Below are positions 54,182 to 62,606 of a DNA stretch of 64,000 nucleotides, piece by piece (positions within the stretch are counted from its first letter, which is position 1; the number at the start of each line of letters is the position of its first letter). Source of the stretch: DASRFA01 sp035651755 (GTDB taxonomy: Bacteria > Desulfobacterota > Binatia > UBA12015); the NCBI GenBank assembly GCA_035651755.1, contig DASRFA010000043.1, positions 124,001-188,000 on the forward strand, in the 5' to 3' direction. Under the pieces are notes generated by a model. It saw nothing but the letters and a program-made list of their open reading frames with translations. It had not been told where the DNA came from and did not search any database. The position numbers were made by a program, and so were the translations under genes.

Positions 54182-54562
54182 ATGCTGGCGCGCGCCGTGA
54201 ATCACGTCTCGTTTCCGATCCGCGATCTCGAGCGGTCGCTCGCGTTCTACCGCGACTTCCTCGGGCTCGAGACGATCGAGCGTCCGAACTTCGGGTTCGG
54301 CGGCGCCTGGCTCGGCGCCGGGAACGCGCAGATCCACCTCATCGTCACGCCCGACGGAATGGAGGTGGACCGGCCGCCCCCGTCGCTCACGCCGATCGCG
54401 AGCCACCTCGCGTTCACGATCGACGACTACGCCGCGACCCTCGCGCGCGCCCGCGCGCACGGCCTCGAGGTGCTCGAGACGAGCCCGTCGGCCGGCCAGA
54501 TGTGGGTCCGCGATCCCGACGGCCACGTCATCGAGCTCATTGCCGCGAACGCGCGACGCTGA
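54182..54562 (+). CDS. VOC/glyoxalase family protein
   Basis: A 126-residue metal-dependent fold protein of the vicinal oxygen chelate superfamily. Metal ligand positions fit: His8 in VNHVSF, His in ASHLAF near residue 80, and Glu in HVIELIA near the C-terminus. The two beta-alpha-beta modules are complete: DLERSLAFYRDFLGLETIE and ARARAHGLEVLET. The ATG is used because the longer GTG-started form adds 33 residues outside the fold. The gene follows the GST gene, and both are typical detoxification enzymes. Confidence 0.87.
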   Translation: MLARAVNHVSFPIRDLERSLAFYRDFLGLETIERPNFGFGGAWLGAGNAQIHLIVTPDGMEVDRPPPSLTPIASHLAFTIDDYAATLARARAHGLEVLETSPSAGQMWVRDPDGHVIELIAANARR

Positions 54563-54571
54563 ACGAGGCGC

Positions 54572-54775
54572 TCAAGGCTGGAGCTCGTCGCTCGCCGGCT
54601 CGTCCAAAAGAGAGGTGCTCCCCAGGAGCGTCTTCAGCGAGACGCCGAGCGCCTCCTTGAGGAACAGGGGGGCTTGCTCTCCCGCGCGAGCTCGTCGGCG
54701 CGCTTCTCGAGCTCCGCGACCTTCTCCGGATGCTCGTCCGCGACATTGTTCTTCTCGCCCGGATCGGTCGCGACG
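54572..54775 (-). pseudogene. 3' remnant of an arylsulfatase gene, frameshifted
   Basis: The minus strand encodes the usual end of a sulfatase in two frames. The first reads ATDPGEKNNVADEHPEKVAE, then LEKRADELARESKPP. The second, from a run of six C at 54672-54667, reads LFLKEALGVSLKTLLGSTSL and stops at 54572. The DPGEKNNVADEHPEKV pattern is the classic arylsulfatase C-terminal signature. The join differs by one base at the C run. The rest of the gene is missing; a cyclase gene follows 45 bases upstream. Either gene decay or an assembly join is possible. Confidence 0.65.
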
Positions 54776-54819
54776 CGCGCTCGACGTCGCCGCGCGCCGG
54801 TTCCGCCAGGTACCGGAAG

Positions 54820-57800
54820 CTACCTGCGGCTCGACGCGGATGCTTGCGGCTGCTCCACCTCGCTCAGCAGCCGGAGCGCCCTCGCCTCGTACCGGCCGAG
54901 ATCGAGCCGGCGTGAGAGCTGGAGCGCCTCTTCGAGGTGCGACTGCGCGCCGCGACGATCGCCGAGCGCGAGTGCGAGCTCGCCGGCGGTGACGGTCGCG
55001 GCGGCGCGCGCCGGCAATGCGCCGATCTCGGCCGCGAGCGCCATCGCGCGCTCGAGCGCCTTTTCCGCCTCGCGCCAGTGCCGCGAGCCGGAGCGCAGCA
55101 GCACCTCGCCCCGCGCGGAGAGATTCGCGACCTGGCGCAGCCGGCCTCCGGAGTGGAGAGCGGACTGGTCGACGCAGCGCTCCGCCGCCTTCACGTCGCC
55201 TGCTGCGATCAGCGCCTCGGCGATGATGCGGACGTAGAGAGGCAGCACGCCGGCGGACGCGAGGCCGGCGTCGATCGCGGAGACCGAGCGCGCCGCGTTC
55301 ACCGGAAGGCCGAGCTCGAGCCGCGCACCGAGCGCGACCGCCGCGCTCGGACGGATGGCGCCGGTGTTCCCGATGCGCTCGCCGATCTCGACCGCCTCCT
55401 CGGCCCAGCGCAACGCCTGCTCGTACCGACCGCGCACGAACTCGAGCTGTGCGAGCGACGCCGCCGAGGCGCTCCGGATGGTGCGGTTGTCGTGCCGCTT
55501 GGCGAGCTCGTAGGTCTGCGCGAGCTGCGTCGCCGCCTCGGTGAGGCGACCGACGTGGAGGAGCATTCCGTGCCGCATGTAGCGCGCGCCGAACTGCAGA
55601 TCGGAAGGCCGGTCGCCGTCGTCGAGCCGCGCGAGCCCGGCGATCACCTCGTCGATCGCCGCGAGCGCGGCGTCGAAGCGACCGTCGAAGAGATAGCTCC
55701 AGGCGAGGCCGCGCGCGATGCTGAGCTCGATCGACACGAGGCCGGCGGCGCGCGCGATCTCGAGACCCCGCTCGACGAGCTCGAGACCCGCTTCGAAAGG
55801 CTCGCCGCTCGCGCTCATGCGGAAAACGCCTTCGTAGAGGCTCAGCAGCGCGCGCGCGCCGTCGTCCGCGAGGCGCTCGGCGATGCCGCGTGCCTGCTGT
55901 GCCATCTGGCCGATGTCCCCGAGCTCCTCGGCGGTGCCGTACAGCATCACCAGGCGCGCGAGGCCGAGCGCGGAGTCGAGCACGCGGCGCTCGCGCTCCG
56001 CGTCCGTCGCGACCTCGAGGTCGGCGCGCGCGATCTCCCACGCGCGCCGGTAGAGGCGGACCGCCGCGCCGTACGACGGCAGCCGCTCCGCGTCGCGCGC
56101 CGCGCGCAGCAGCGCGGCGACTGCTCGACCGCGATCCTCGCTCTGCGACCAGTGGTGCGCGAGAAGAGCCGATCGCTCCGGCGTCATCTCGGCGGCGTCG
56201 TCCATCAGGCGCGCGATGCGCTCGTGGAGCTGCCGCCGATCGCGCAGGAGGAGCGACGCGTACGCCAGCTCCTGGGTCACGCTCTCGCCGAAGCGATACA
56301 CGTCCTCGGAGAGCGCGGCCTTCCGGTGGAGGAGCCCGCGGCGCTCGAGCTCGTCGAGCTGCAGGGCGACGTCGATCTGCTCGGGGGCGAGGAGCTCGAT
56401 CAGCCGGTCGCGCTCGAACTGGCGGCCGAGCACCGCGGCGACCTGGGCGACGCGCTTCCCGTGCGATCCGAGGCGGTCGAGGCGCGCGCCGATGAGCTCC
56501 TGCACGGTGTCCGGGATCTGGATCTCCGCGACCGGCCGCGTGAGCTCGATCCTGCGATCGAGCCGGCGCAGGTAGCCCTCCTCGATGAGCGAGCGCGTGA
56601 TCTCCTCGAGGAGGAGCGGATTTCCTTCCGCCTTCTCGAGGATCCGAGCCTCGAGCGCGGCGGGAAGCTCGCCGCCGGCGACCGAGCGCACGAGCTGGGC
56701 GGCCGCGCCGTCCTCGAGCGGACGAAGGCGGAGCTCGGTGAAGGCGATGGTCGCGCGCCAATGCGGCTCGTACTCCGGCCGGTGCGTGACGAGCACCATG
56801 ATCGGGTAGGCGTAGAGCACCGTCACCGCGGTCTCGAGCATCTCGCGCGAAAGATCGTCGATCCAGTGCAGGTCCTCGAGCACGATCACGACGGGCCCGC
56901 GCGCGCAGAGCCCCGCGACGAGCCGGCTCATCCCCTCGAACGTATCGCGCTTGAAGCCCTCCTCGGGGATCACGGCGTCGTCGTCCCCGCCGCCGAACAT
57001 GGTGACGAGCTTCTGCGCGAGGTCGTCGGGGTTCGCGTCGAGGCCTTCGACGAAGCGGCGCACCTTGGCGAGCGCCACGTCGGCCGGCTCGTCGGGTCCG
57101 ACGCCGTAGCACTGCCGCATCATCGCGACCCAGGGCGCGTACGGCACCATCTGGCTGAGCGCCGAGCAGCGCCCCTCGAGCAGCGTGAACGGTCGGTCGG
57201 CGAGCCGCTGCTTGAGCTCGAAGAGGAGGCGCGACTTCCCGCTGCCGGCCTCCCCCACGATCGCGACGACCTGCGGCAGCCGTCCGGGCAGGCGCTCCCA
57301 GCACGCGACGAGCTGGTTCAGCTCCTCGTCGCGGGCGACGAGCGGCGTCAAGCCGTGGCTCCGGTTGGCCGCGAGTGGGCCCTGGACGTCGAGCGCCCGC
57401 ACGACCTCGTACGCGATGACGGGCTCGCTCTTCCCCTTCACCTTGAGCGGCTCGAGCGCGCGCAGCTCGAAGCGGTGGCGCACGAGGCGCGCGGTCGCGT
57501 CGCTCACGAGGATGGCGCCGGGCGAGGCGACGGCTTCGAGGCGCGCGGCGACGTTCGTGGTGTCGCCGATCGCCGTGTAGTCCATCTTGAGGTCGTTGCC
57601 GACGGCCCCGACGACGACCGTCCCCGTATTGATGCCGAAGCGCGTCCGGAGCTCGAAGCCGCGCTCCCCTCCGGCCTCCGCGTTGAAGCGGACGAGCGCG
57701 TCGCGGATGCCGACCGCCGCGCGGACGGCGCGCTCGGGTGCGTCCTCGTGCGCGATCGGCGCGCCGAACAAAGCCATCATGCCGTCGCCCGCGAGCTGGT

Positions 57801-58317
57801 TGACGATGCCCTCGAAGCGGTAGATCTCGCGGAAGCAGATCTCGAGGTAGCGCTCGAGGAGCTCGCGATACTCCTCGGGGTCGAGCTCGGCGGCGATCCC
57901 GGTCGAGCCGACGAGGTCCAGGAACATGACGGTCGCGCGCTTGCGCTCGCCGGCGGACGCGCCCGCGGTCGCGCGCAGCTTGTCGGCGAGCGCGTCGGGC
58001 ATCTGGCGCGCGAGCGTCTCGAGGCGCCCGCCCATCGCCGGTGCCGAAGCCCCGGCCGCCGACGTGCCGGCGGGCGCCGGAGGGGACGCTGTTCCCGGCG
58101 GCCGAATGCCGGCCGCGTCCGACTTGGCGTTCGCGTCGCCGGCGGGGGAAGCGGCGGCACCGCCGGCGGCCAGTTCGAGCCCGCAGTCCGGGCAGAACCG
58201 GAACTCCGCCCGCACCGGCGACGAGCACCGGGGGCAGGTCTGGCCCACGGCGGTGCCGCAGACGTGGCAGAAGCGCTTCCCCGGCAGCAGGTCGGTTCCG
58301 CAGACGGCGCACCGCAC
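54820..58317 (-). CDS. Zinc-ribbon adenylate/guanylate cyclase fused to AAA ATPase and TPR repeats
   Basis: A 1,165-residue cytoplasmic signalling protein. Two zinc ribbons lie at the N-terminus (Cys3, Cys6, Cys17, Cys20 and Cys28, Cys31, Cys42, Cys45), then a Pro/Ala linker. The class III cyclase domain (about 125-305) has the metal Asp residues in MFLDLVGST and LAGDGMMALFG, and the Lys/Asp pair in KMDYTAIGD that selects ATP. Next come an ORC/AAA domain with Walker A GEAGSGKS and, from about 780, TPR-like helical repeats. Such proteins are common in myxobacteria and mycobacteria (Rv1358-like, HTH-free). The product is likely cAMP. Confidence 0.93.
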   Translation of the reverse strand: MRCAVCGTDLLPGKRFCHVCGTAVGQTCPRCSSPVRAEFRFCPDCGLELAAGGAAASPAGDANAKSDAAGIRPPGTASPPAPAGTSAAGASAPAMGGRLETLARQMPDALADKLRATAGASAGERKRATVMFLDLVGSTGIAAELDPEEYRELLERYLEICFREIYRFEGIVNQLAGDGMMALFGAPIAHEDAPERAVRAAVGIRDALVRFNAEAGGERGFELRTRFGINTGTVVVGAVGNDLKMDYTAIGDTTNVAARLEAVASPGAILVSDATARLVRHRFELRALEPLKVKGKSEPVIAYEVVRALDVQGPLAANRSHGLTPLVARDEELNQLVACWERLPGRLPQVVAIVGEAGSGKSRLLFELKQRLADRPFTLLEGRCSALSQMVPYAPWVAMMRQCYGVGPDEPADVALAKVRRFVEGLDANPDDLAQKLVTMFGGGDDDAVIPEEGFKRDTFEGMSRLVAGLCARGPVVIVLEDLHWIDDLSREMLETAVTVLYAYPIMVLVTHRPEYEPHWRATIAFTELRLRPLEDGAAAQLVRSVAGGELPAALEARILEKAEGNPLLLEEITRSLIEEGYLRRLDRRIELTRPVAEIQIPDTVQELIGARLDRLGSHGKRVAQVAAVLGRQFERDRLIELLAPEQIDVALQLDELERRGLLHRKAALSEDVYRFGESVTQELAYASLLLRDRRQLHERIARLMDDAAEMTPERSALLAHHWSQSEDRGRAVAALLRAARDAERLPSYGAAVRLYRRAWEIARADLEVATDAERERRVLDSALGLARLVMLYGTAEELGDIGQMAQQARGIAERLADDGARALLSLYEGVFRMSASGEPFEAGLELVERGLEIARAAGLVSIELSIARGLAWSYLFDGRFDAALAAIDEVIAGLARLDDGDRPSDLQFGARYMRHGMLLHVGRLTEAATQLAQTYELAKRHDNRTIRSASAASLAQLEFVRGRYEQALRWAEEAVEIGERIGNTGAIRPSAAVALGARLELGLPVNAARSVSAIDAGLASAGVLPLYVRIIAEALIAAGDVKAAERCVDQSALHSGGRLRQVANLSARGEVLLRSGSRHWREAEKALERAMALAAEIGALPARAAATVTAGELALALGDRRGAQSHLEEALQLSRRLDLGRYEARALRLLSEVEQPQASASSRR

Positions 58318-58440
58318 GCGCGAGCTTGAGCGCCGCGCGCCGGGCGAGTCAACAGTCGCGTCCTCGCCGCAGGAGCGGTCGCGAGTCGCGCCGTCCGGGG
58401 CGCCGCGCTACGCTTCGGTCGCTCGGAAGGAGCCCAAACG

Positions 58441-60129
58441 ATGCACGACGCGACCTCGCCGGCGGACACGCACACCGTCACGAACCAGCCGCCGCCGCTC
58501 GAGGACTACAACCTCTACGACGCCGACCGCGCCCTCGTGGAAGGCGTGCGGCGCGAGGGCGGCGCGCCGTTCGAGGCGCGCGTGCGAGCGTTCGGCGCGA
58601 TCGCCGGCAGCGCCCGCATGTTCGCGCTCGGCCGCGACGCGAACCGCCACGAGCCTGAGCTCCGGACGCACGACCGCTTCGGCCACCGGATCGACGAGGT
58701 CGAGTTCCACCCCGCATGGCATGAGATCATGCGGACCGCGATGGCGCACGAGCTGCACTGCTTCCCGTGGCGCCACCCCGAGCGCGGGGCGCACGTCGCG
58801 CGCAGCGCGATGCAGTCGCTGCTGGCTCAGGTCGAGAGCGGGACCGGCTGCCCGATCACGATGACGTTCGCGTGTGTGCCCGCGCTTCGCCATCAGCCCG
58901 ACGTCGCGCGCGAGTGGGAGCCGCGCGTGCTCGGCATCGACTACGACCCGCGCCCGGTGCCCGCGTCGCAGAAGACGACCGTCCTCGTCGGGATGGCGAT
59001 GACCGAAAAGCAGGGCGGCAGCGACGTGCGCGCGAACACGACGCGGGCGCACGCGATCGCGGGCGGCGGTCCCGGCACCGAGTACGAGCTCGTCGGACAC
59101 AAGTGGTTCTGCTCCGCCCCGATGTGCGACGCGTTCCTCACGCTCGCGCGCACCTCCAACGGCGACGGCGACCGCGGCATCTCGTGCTTCCTCGTGCCGC
59201 GCTGGCGCCCCGACGGGACGCGGAACGCGTTCCACATCCAGCGCCTGAAGGACAAGCTCGGCAATCGCTCGAACGCGTCGAGCGAGCTCGAGTACCGCGG
59301 CACCTGGGCTCTCCTGCTGGGCGAGGAGGGCCGCGGCGTCCGGACGATCATCGACATGGTGCACCACACGCGCCTGGACTGCGTCGGCGGCAGCGCGGGT
59401 CTCGTGCGACAGGCGCTGTCGCAGGCCCTCCACCACGCGTCGCACCGCTCGGCGTTCGGCAAGCTGCTCCGCGACCAGCCGCTCATGCGGAACGTCCTCG
59501 CCGACCTCGCGCTCGAATCCGAGGCCGCGACCGCGCTCTTCGTGCGGCTCGCGCGCGCCTACGACGAGCTGCCGCACGACGACGGCGCGCGCGCGTTCGC
59601 CCGCATCGCGACCGCGGTCGCCAAGTTCTGGGTCTGCAAGCGCGCGCCCGCGGCGATCTACGAGGCGATGGAGTGCCTGGGCGGGAACGGATACGTCGAG
59701 GAGTCGATCCTGCCGCGGCTCTACCGCGAGGCGCCCGTGAACGCGATCTGGGAAGGCTCGGGCAACGTCATCTGCCTCGACGTGCTGCGCGCGATGGTGC
59801 GCGAGCCCGAGAGCGTCCCCGCGCTCCTCGACGAGCTCCGCCTCGCGCGCGGCGGCGACCGGCGCCTCGACACGGCGGTCGCGGAGATCGAGCGCGAGCT
59901 CGCCGACCCGTCGGACGCGGAGAGCCGCGCCCGCCGCGTCGTCGAGAGGATGGCGCTCGCGCTCGAGGCGTCGCTGCTCGTGCGGCACGCCCCGCACGCG
60001 GTCGCCGACGCCTTCTGCGCATCCCGGCTCGCGGGTGACGGCGGGCTCGTCTTCGGCACCCTGCCGCGCGGCGCCGAGGTGGGCGCGATCGCGGAGCGCG
60101 CGATGCCGGCGGCCGGGGACGCGGCCTAG
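58441..60129 (+). CDS. Acyl-CoA dehydrogenase, AidB-like
   Basis: A 562-residue flavoprotein. The acyl-CoA dehydrogenase core has MAMTEKQGGSDV, the CFLVPR and HIQRLKDKLGNRSNASSELE segments, and the catalytic Glu-like region LYREAPVNAIWEGSGNVI. The N-terminal extension and the TEKQGGSDVRANTT motif are characteristic of the AidB branch, which is bound to DNA and protects against alkylation in E. coli, with isovaleryl-CoA dehydrogenase activity in vitro. Length is slightly greater than E. coli AidB (541). AAGGAG lies eight bases before the ATG. It is divergent from the cyclase gene. Confidence 0.92.
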   Translation: MHDATSPADTHTVTNQPPPLEDYNLYDADRALVEGVRREGGAPFEARVRAFGAIAGSARMFALGRDANRHEPELRTHDRFGHRIDEVEFHPAWHEIMRTAMAHELHCFPWRHPERGAHVARSAMQSLLAQVESGTGCPITMTFACVPALRHQPDVAREWEPRVLGIDYDPRPVPASQKTTVLVGMAMTEKQGGSDVRANTTRAHAIAGGGPGTEYELVGHKWFCSAPMCDAFLTLARTSNGDGDRGISCFLVPRWRPDGTRNAFHIQRLKDKLGNRSNASSELEYRGTWALLLGEEGRGVRTIIDMVHHTRLDCVGGSAGLVRQALSQALHHASHRSAFGKLLRDQPLMRNVLADLALESEAATALFVRLARAYDELPHDDGARAFARIATAVAKFWVCKRAPAAIYEAMECLGGNGYVEESILPRLYREAPVNAIWEGSGNVICLDVLRAMVREPESVPALLDELRLARGGDRRLDTAVAEIERELADPSDAESRARRVVERMALALEASLLVRHAPHAVADAFCASRLAGDGGLVFGTLPRGAEVGAIAERAMPAAGDAA

Positions 60130-60153
60130 CGAGGAGCCTGTCCGCGTCGGACT

Positions 60154-61869
60154 CTACCCGACCGCGGCCAGCGGCGGGGCGTCGGCCGGCGAAGTCGGCG
60201 CCGCGGGACGACCGCGCGACCGATCGATCCATGTGCGCGCGCGTCGCACGGCTTCGGCGATGGCGTCGTCGGTACACGGTTCTTCGACGGGCGACAGCGA
60301 TAGCCGCCGAGCGACTCTCGATGCACCGGCCGCGCGTGGACCGATCGCATCCACGACGGCGAGAACGGAGTCCTCGCTCCTGGTGACGCTCACCATGAGC
60401 CGCCAGCCGGCGTACTCGGTCGTCATGACCTCGGGGCTGCGGTACCAGGTCGGGACGAAGTAGCCGATCAGGCCACCCGTCACGGCCGCAGTGGTCACGA
60501 CGCGCCAGTACGGCGGCGGAATGCACGCCGCGCCTCGGCACGCGTCATGCAGCAGCCACACCACCGGAACGGCGAGCACCGCGCACGCGGCAGCCGCCTC
60601 CAGCGCCTCCCATCTTCGCAGCGACACGCGGTCGTCTCGTTCGCTGGTCCAACCCACCACGGTCGCAATGCCGGCCGACATGATTCCCCAGGGCCAGAGG
60701 CGGGAGTTGAGCGCTTGCCATGCCTGCGGGACGTCCAGCGTCGTCAGGACGTTCAGCGCGAACGAAGACAAGCATCCGAAGGCGAACGCCGCGAGGGCGG
60801 CGACCGCGTAGTTCGTGACCGGGAGCGCCGTCGCCCACGTGGTGCGCTTCATCAGGAGCGCAATGACGATCGCGACGGCGTAGGTCGTCGCGATCGAGAT
60901 CCCGGTCGGCCCCGGGCTGGGCCGCCCCGCCATCTTCAGCACGACGACGTAGATCGCGATCAGCACGAGGTAGAGGCCGACGAGATTGTCGAACAGGCGG
61001 CTGGGCGTCACGTTGACCATGAATCCGATCGCCTCGAACTCGTCGCGCCGGCTGCGACTGGTGCGGCCACAGCTCAGGATGCCGCGGCTCACGAGATCAC
61101 AAAGGCCCTTCTGGAGTCGCTCGAGATGTCCGAGGAGGCCGGCGACGACCTCGTACTCGAGGTTGCCCGGCCCGACGGCAGTCGCATTCCGGCGCGCCGC
61201 TCTCGCGATCGGGAAGACGGACCGCGTTCGCTCCTCGAGGCGCTCGTACTCCGCCCGCAGGTCGGCGATCTCCGCGGCGTTCGCGAAGTAGAACCCCGAG
61301 AACAATCCGCGGCGCGTCTGCCATGTGCCGATGTAGCGCTGGAGCGCGGTGATTCGGGTCCACAAAGCCTGCGGGGTCCGCTCGCTGCTGAACGACACGT
61401 CCGCCTCGTCGACGCCGGCTTCCTTCAACGCCAGGCGGATGTCCTCCTGAGAGCGATCGTCCGGCAGCCAGGTACGCGCGCGCAGCGCGGCGCTCAGCCG
61501 CTGCGCCTCCCACGGGATCCGAGCGAGCTCCTGCAGGCGGGCGCGCACGCGCGCGTCGATCGCGGCGAACGGCGGCAGCCCGACGACCACGGTCATCACG
61601 ACCGCGGCGTAGATCGGCAGATCGAGTCGCTCGAGGTCCTTCACGCTGGCGTGCTGCGCGAGCGCCGCAATCACGTCCGGAGTGGAGAACAGCAGCCAGG
61701 TGAACAGAAGGGCGACCGTGTAGAGTGCGGCGACGCAGTGGTATCGCGCCCAGGTCGTCGACGAGCGACTGGTCGGCGGTGTGTTGAACCGGGTGTAGGA
61801 AGTCACCGCGATCACGAGCCCGCCGAGGACGTGCGAATGGTTCGCGGCCCAGATGTCGAGGAAGGTCAT
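60154..61869 (-). CDS. Large polytopic membrane protein, unknown function
   Basis: A 571-residue protein. Three or four hydrophobic segments occur in the first 110 residues, a cytoplasmic helical region with AGFYFANAAEIADL-like coiled-coil stretches (about 120-260) follows, then about six helices (residues 290-490) and a polar C-terminal domain of about 80 residues. GGAGGT precedes the ATG. No known domain is recognised. Ser/Arg-rich loops and a CGRTSRSRRDEFEA stretch separate the two membrane parts. It is the lone gene on its strand here, convergent with the acyl-CoA dehydrogenase gene. Confidence 0.75.
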   Translation of the reverse strand: MTFLDIWAANHSHVLGGLVIAVTSYTRFNTPPTSRSSTTWARYHCVAALYTVALLFTWLLFSTPDVIAALAQHASVKDLERLDLPIYAAVVMTVVVGLPPFAAIDARVRARLQELARIPWEAQRLSAALRARTWLPDDRSQEDIRLALKEAGVDEADVSFSSERTPQALWTRITALQRYIGTWQTRRGLFSGFYFANAAEIADLRAEYERLEERTRSVFPIARAARRNATAVGPGNLEYEVVAGLLGHLERLQKGLCDLVSRGILSCGRTSRSRRDEFEAIGFMVNVTPSRLFDNLVGLYLVLIAIYVVVLKMAGRPSPGPTGISIATTYAVAIVIALLMKRTTWATALPVTNYAVAALAAFAFGCLSSFALNVLTTLDVPQAWQALNSRLWPWGIMSAGIATVVGWTSERDDRVSLRRWEALEAAAACAVLAVPVVWLLHDACRGAACIPPPYWRVVTTAAVTGGLIGYFVPTWYRSPEVMTTEYAGWRLMVSVTRSEDSVLAVVDAIGPRAAGASRVARRLSLSPVEEPCTDDAIAEAVRRARTWIDRSRGRPAAPTSPADAPPLAAVG

Positions 61870-62038
61870 CGTGCACCTCCGCTGCGACCGGCGAGCGCCA
61901 GCAACGTCCGTACCGGCTCGCAGGTCGCGCCGATACGGCGCCTTGGCGCATCGCGTGTCCGCTGGACCGGAATGCCGTCCCCTCGGCTAGACGCGCGCCC
62001 GGACCACGGCTCGCACGGCCAGGAAGGCGCGCGCGGGG

Positions 62039-62590
62039 TCAGTCGCGCGGCGGCTGCTTCTGGAGCTTCCGCTGGAGCGACCGGCGGTGGAGGCCGAGCC
62101 GCCGCGCCGCGACGGTGACGTTGCCGCCACAGTCGTCGAGCACGCGATGGATGTGCTCCCACTCGGCGCGCGCGAGCGACGGCGTCGCGGGCTCCGCGCT
62201 GGTCGCCGGTCCGCCGGCCGGCGACGCCGCGGACGGCGCTCCGCCGCGCTCGAACGCGGCGAGCACCTCGTCGGCGTCGGCGGGCTTGTGGAGGTAGTGC
62301 GTCGCGCCCAGGCGGATCGCCTCGATCGCGGTCGCGATGCTGCCGTAGCCGGTCAGGACGACGATCCGCATCGACTCGTCGAGCGCGAGCAGCTCGCGCA
62401 CGAGGTCGAGGCCGCTCCGTCCCGGCATGCGGAGGTCGACGACCGCGAGCTCGGGCGGGTGCGCGGTCGCGGCGGCGACGGCCTCGTCGCCGTCGGCGGC
62501 GGTTGCGACCTCGTGGCCGCGATCGCGAAAGGCGCGCGCCAGGCGCTCGCGCAGGACGCGATCGTCGTCGACGACGAGGATCGTGCTCAT
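62039..62590 (-). CDS. regA: Response regulator, RegA/PrrA/ActR family
   Basis: A 183-residue DNA-binding two-component regulator. The receiver domain holds Asp52 (VVDLRMPG), Thr80 and Lys102. After a short Ala/Gly/Pro linker, a Fis-type HTH occupies about residues 146-176: WEHIHRVLDDCGGNVTVAAR, then LGLHRRSLQRKL. This matches RegA, ActR and PrrA, global regulators of redox-dependent genes such as terminal oxidases, hydrogenases and carbon or nitrogen fixation. It starts 16 bases after the sensor kinase gene. The linker is longer than in RegA, where a run of prolines is usual. Confidence 0.92.
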   Translation of the reverse strand: MSTILVVDDDRVLRERLARAFRDRGHEVATAADGDEAVAAATAHPPELAVVDLRMPGRSGLDLVRELLALDESMRIVVLTGYGSIATAIEAIRLGATHYLHKPADADEVLAAFERGGAPSAASPAGGPATSAEPATPSLARAEWEHIHRVLDDCGGNVTVAARRLGLHRRSLQRKLQKQPPRD

Positions 62591-62606
62591 CGCCCGCGCC
62601 GTCGCT

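Noticed and set aside
54572..58312. A 1,246-codon frame parallel to the cyclase gene on the same strand
   Set aside because: It is a shifted frame of the cyclase gene with Arg/Ala-rich composition; only its last part coincides with the sulfatase remnant.
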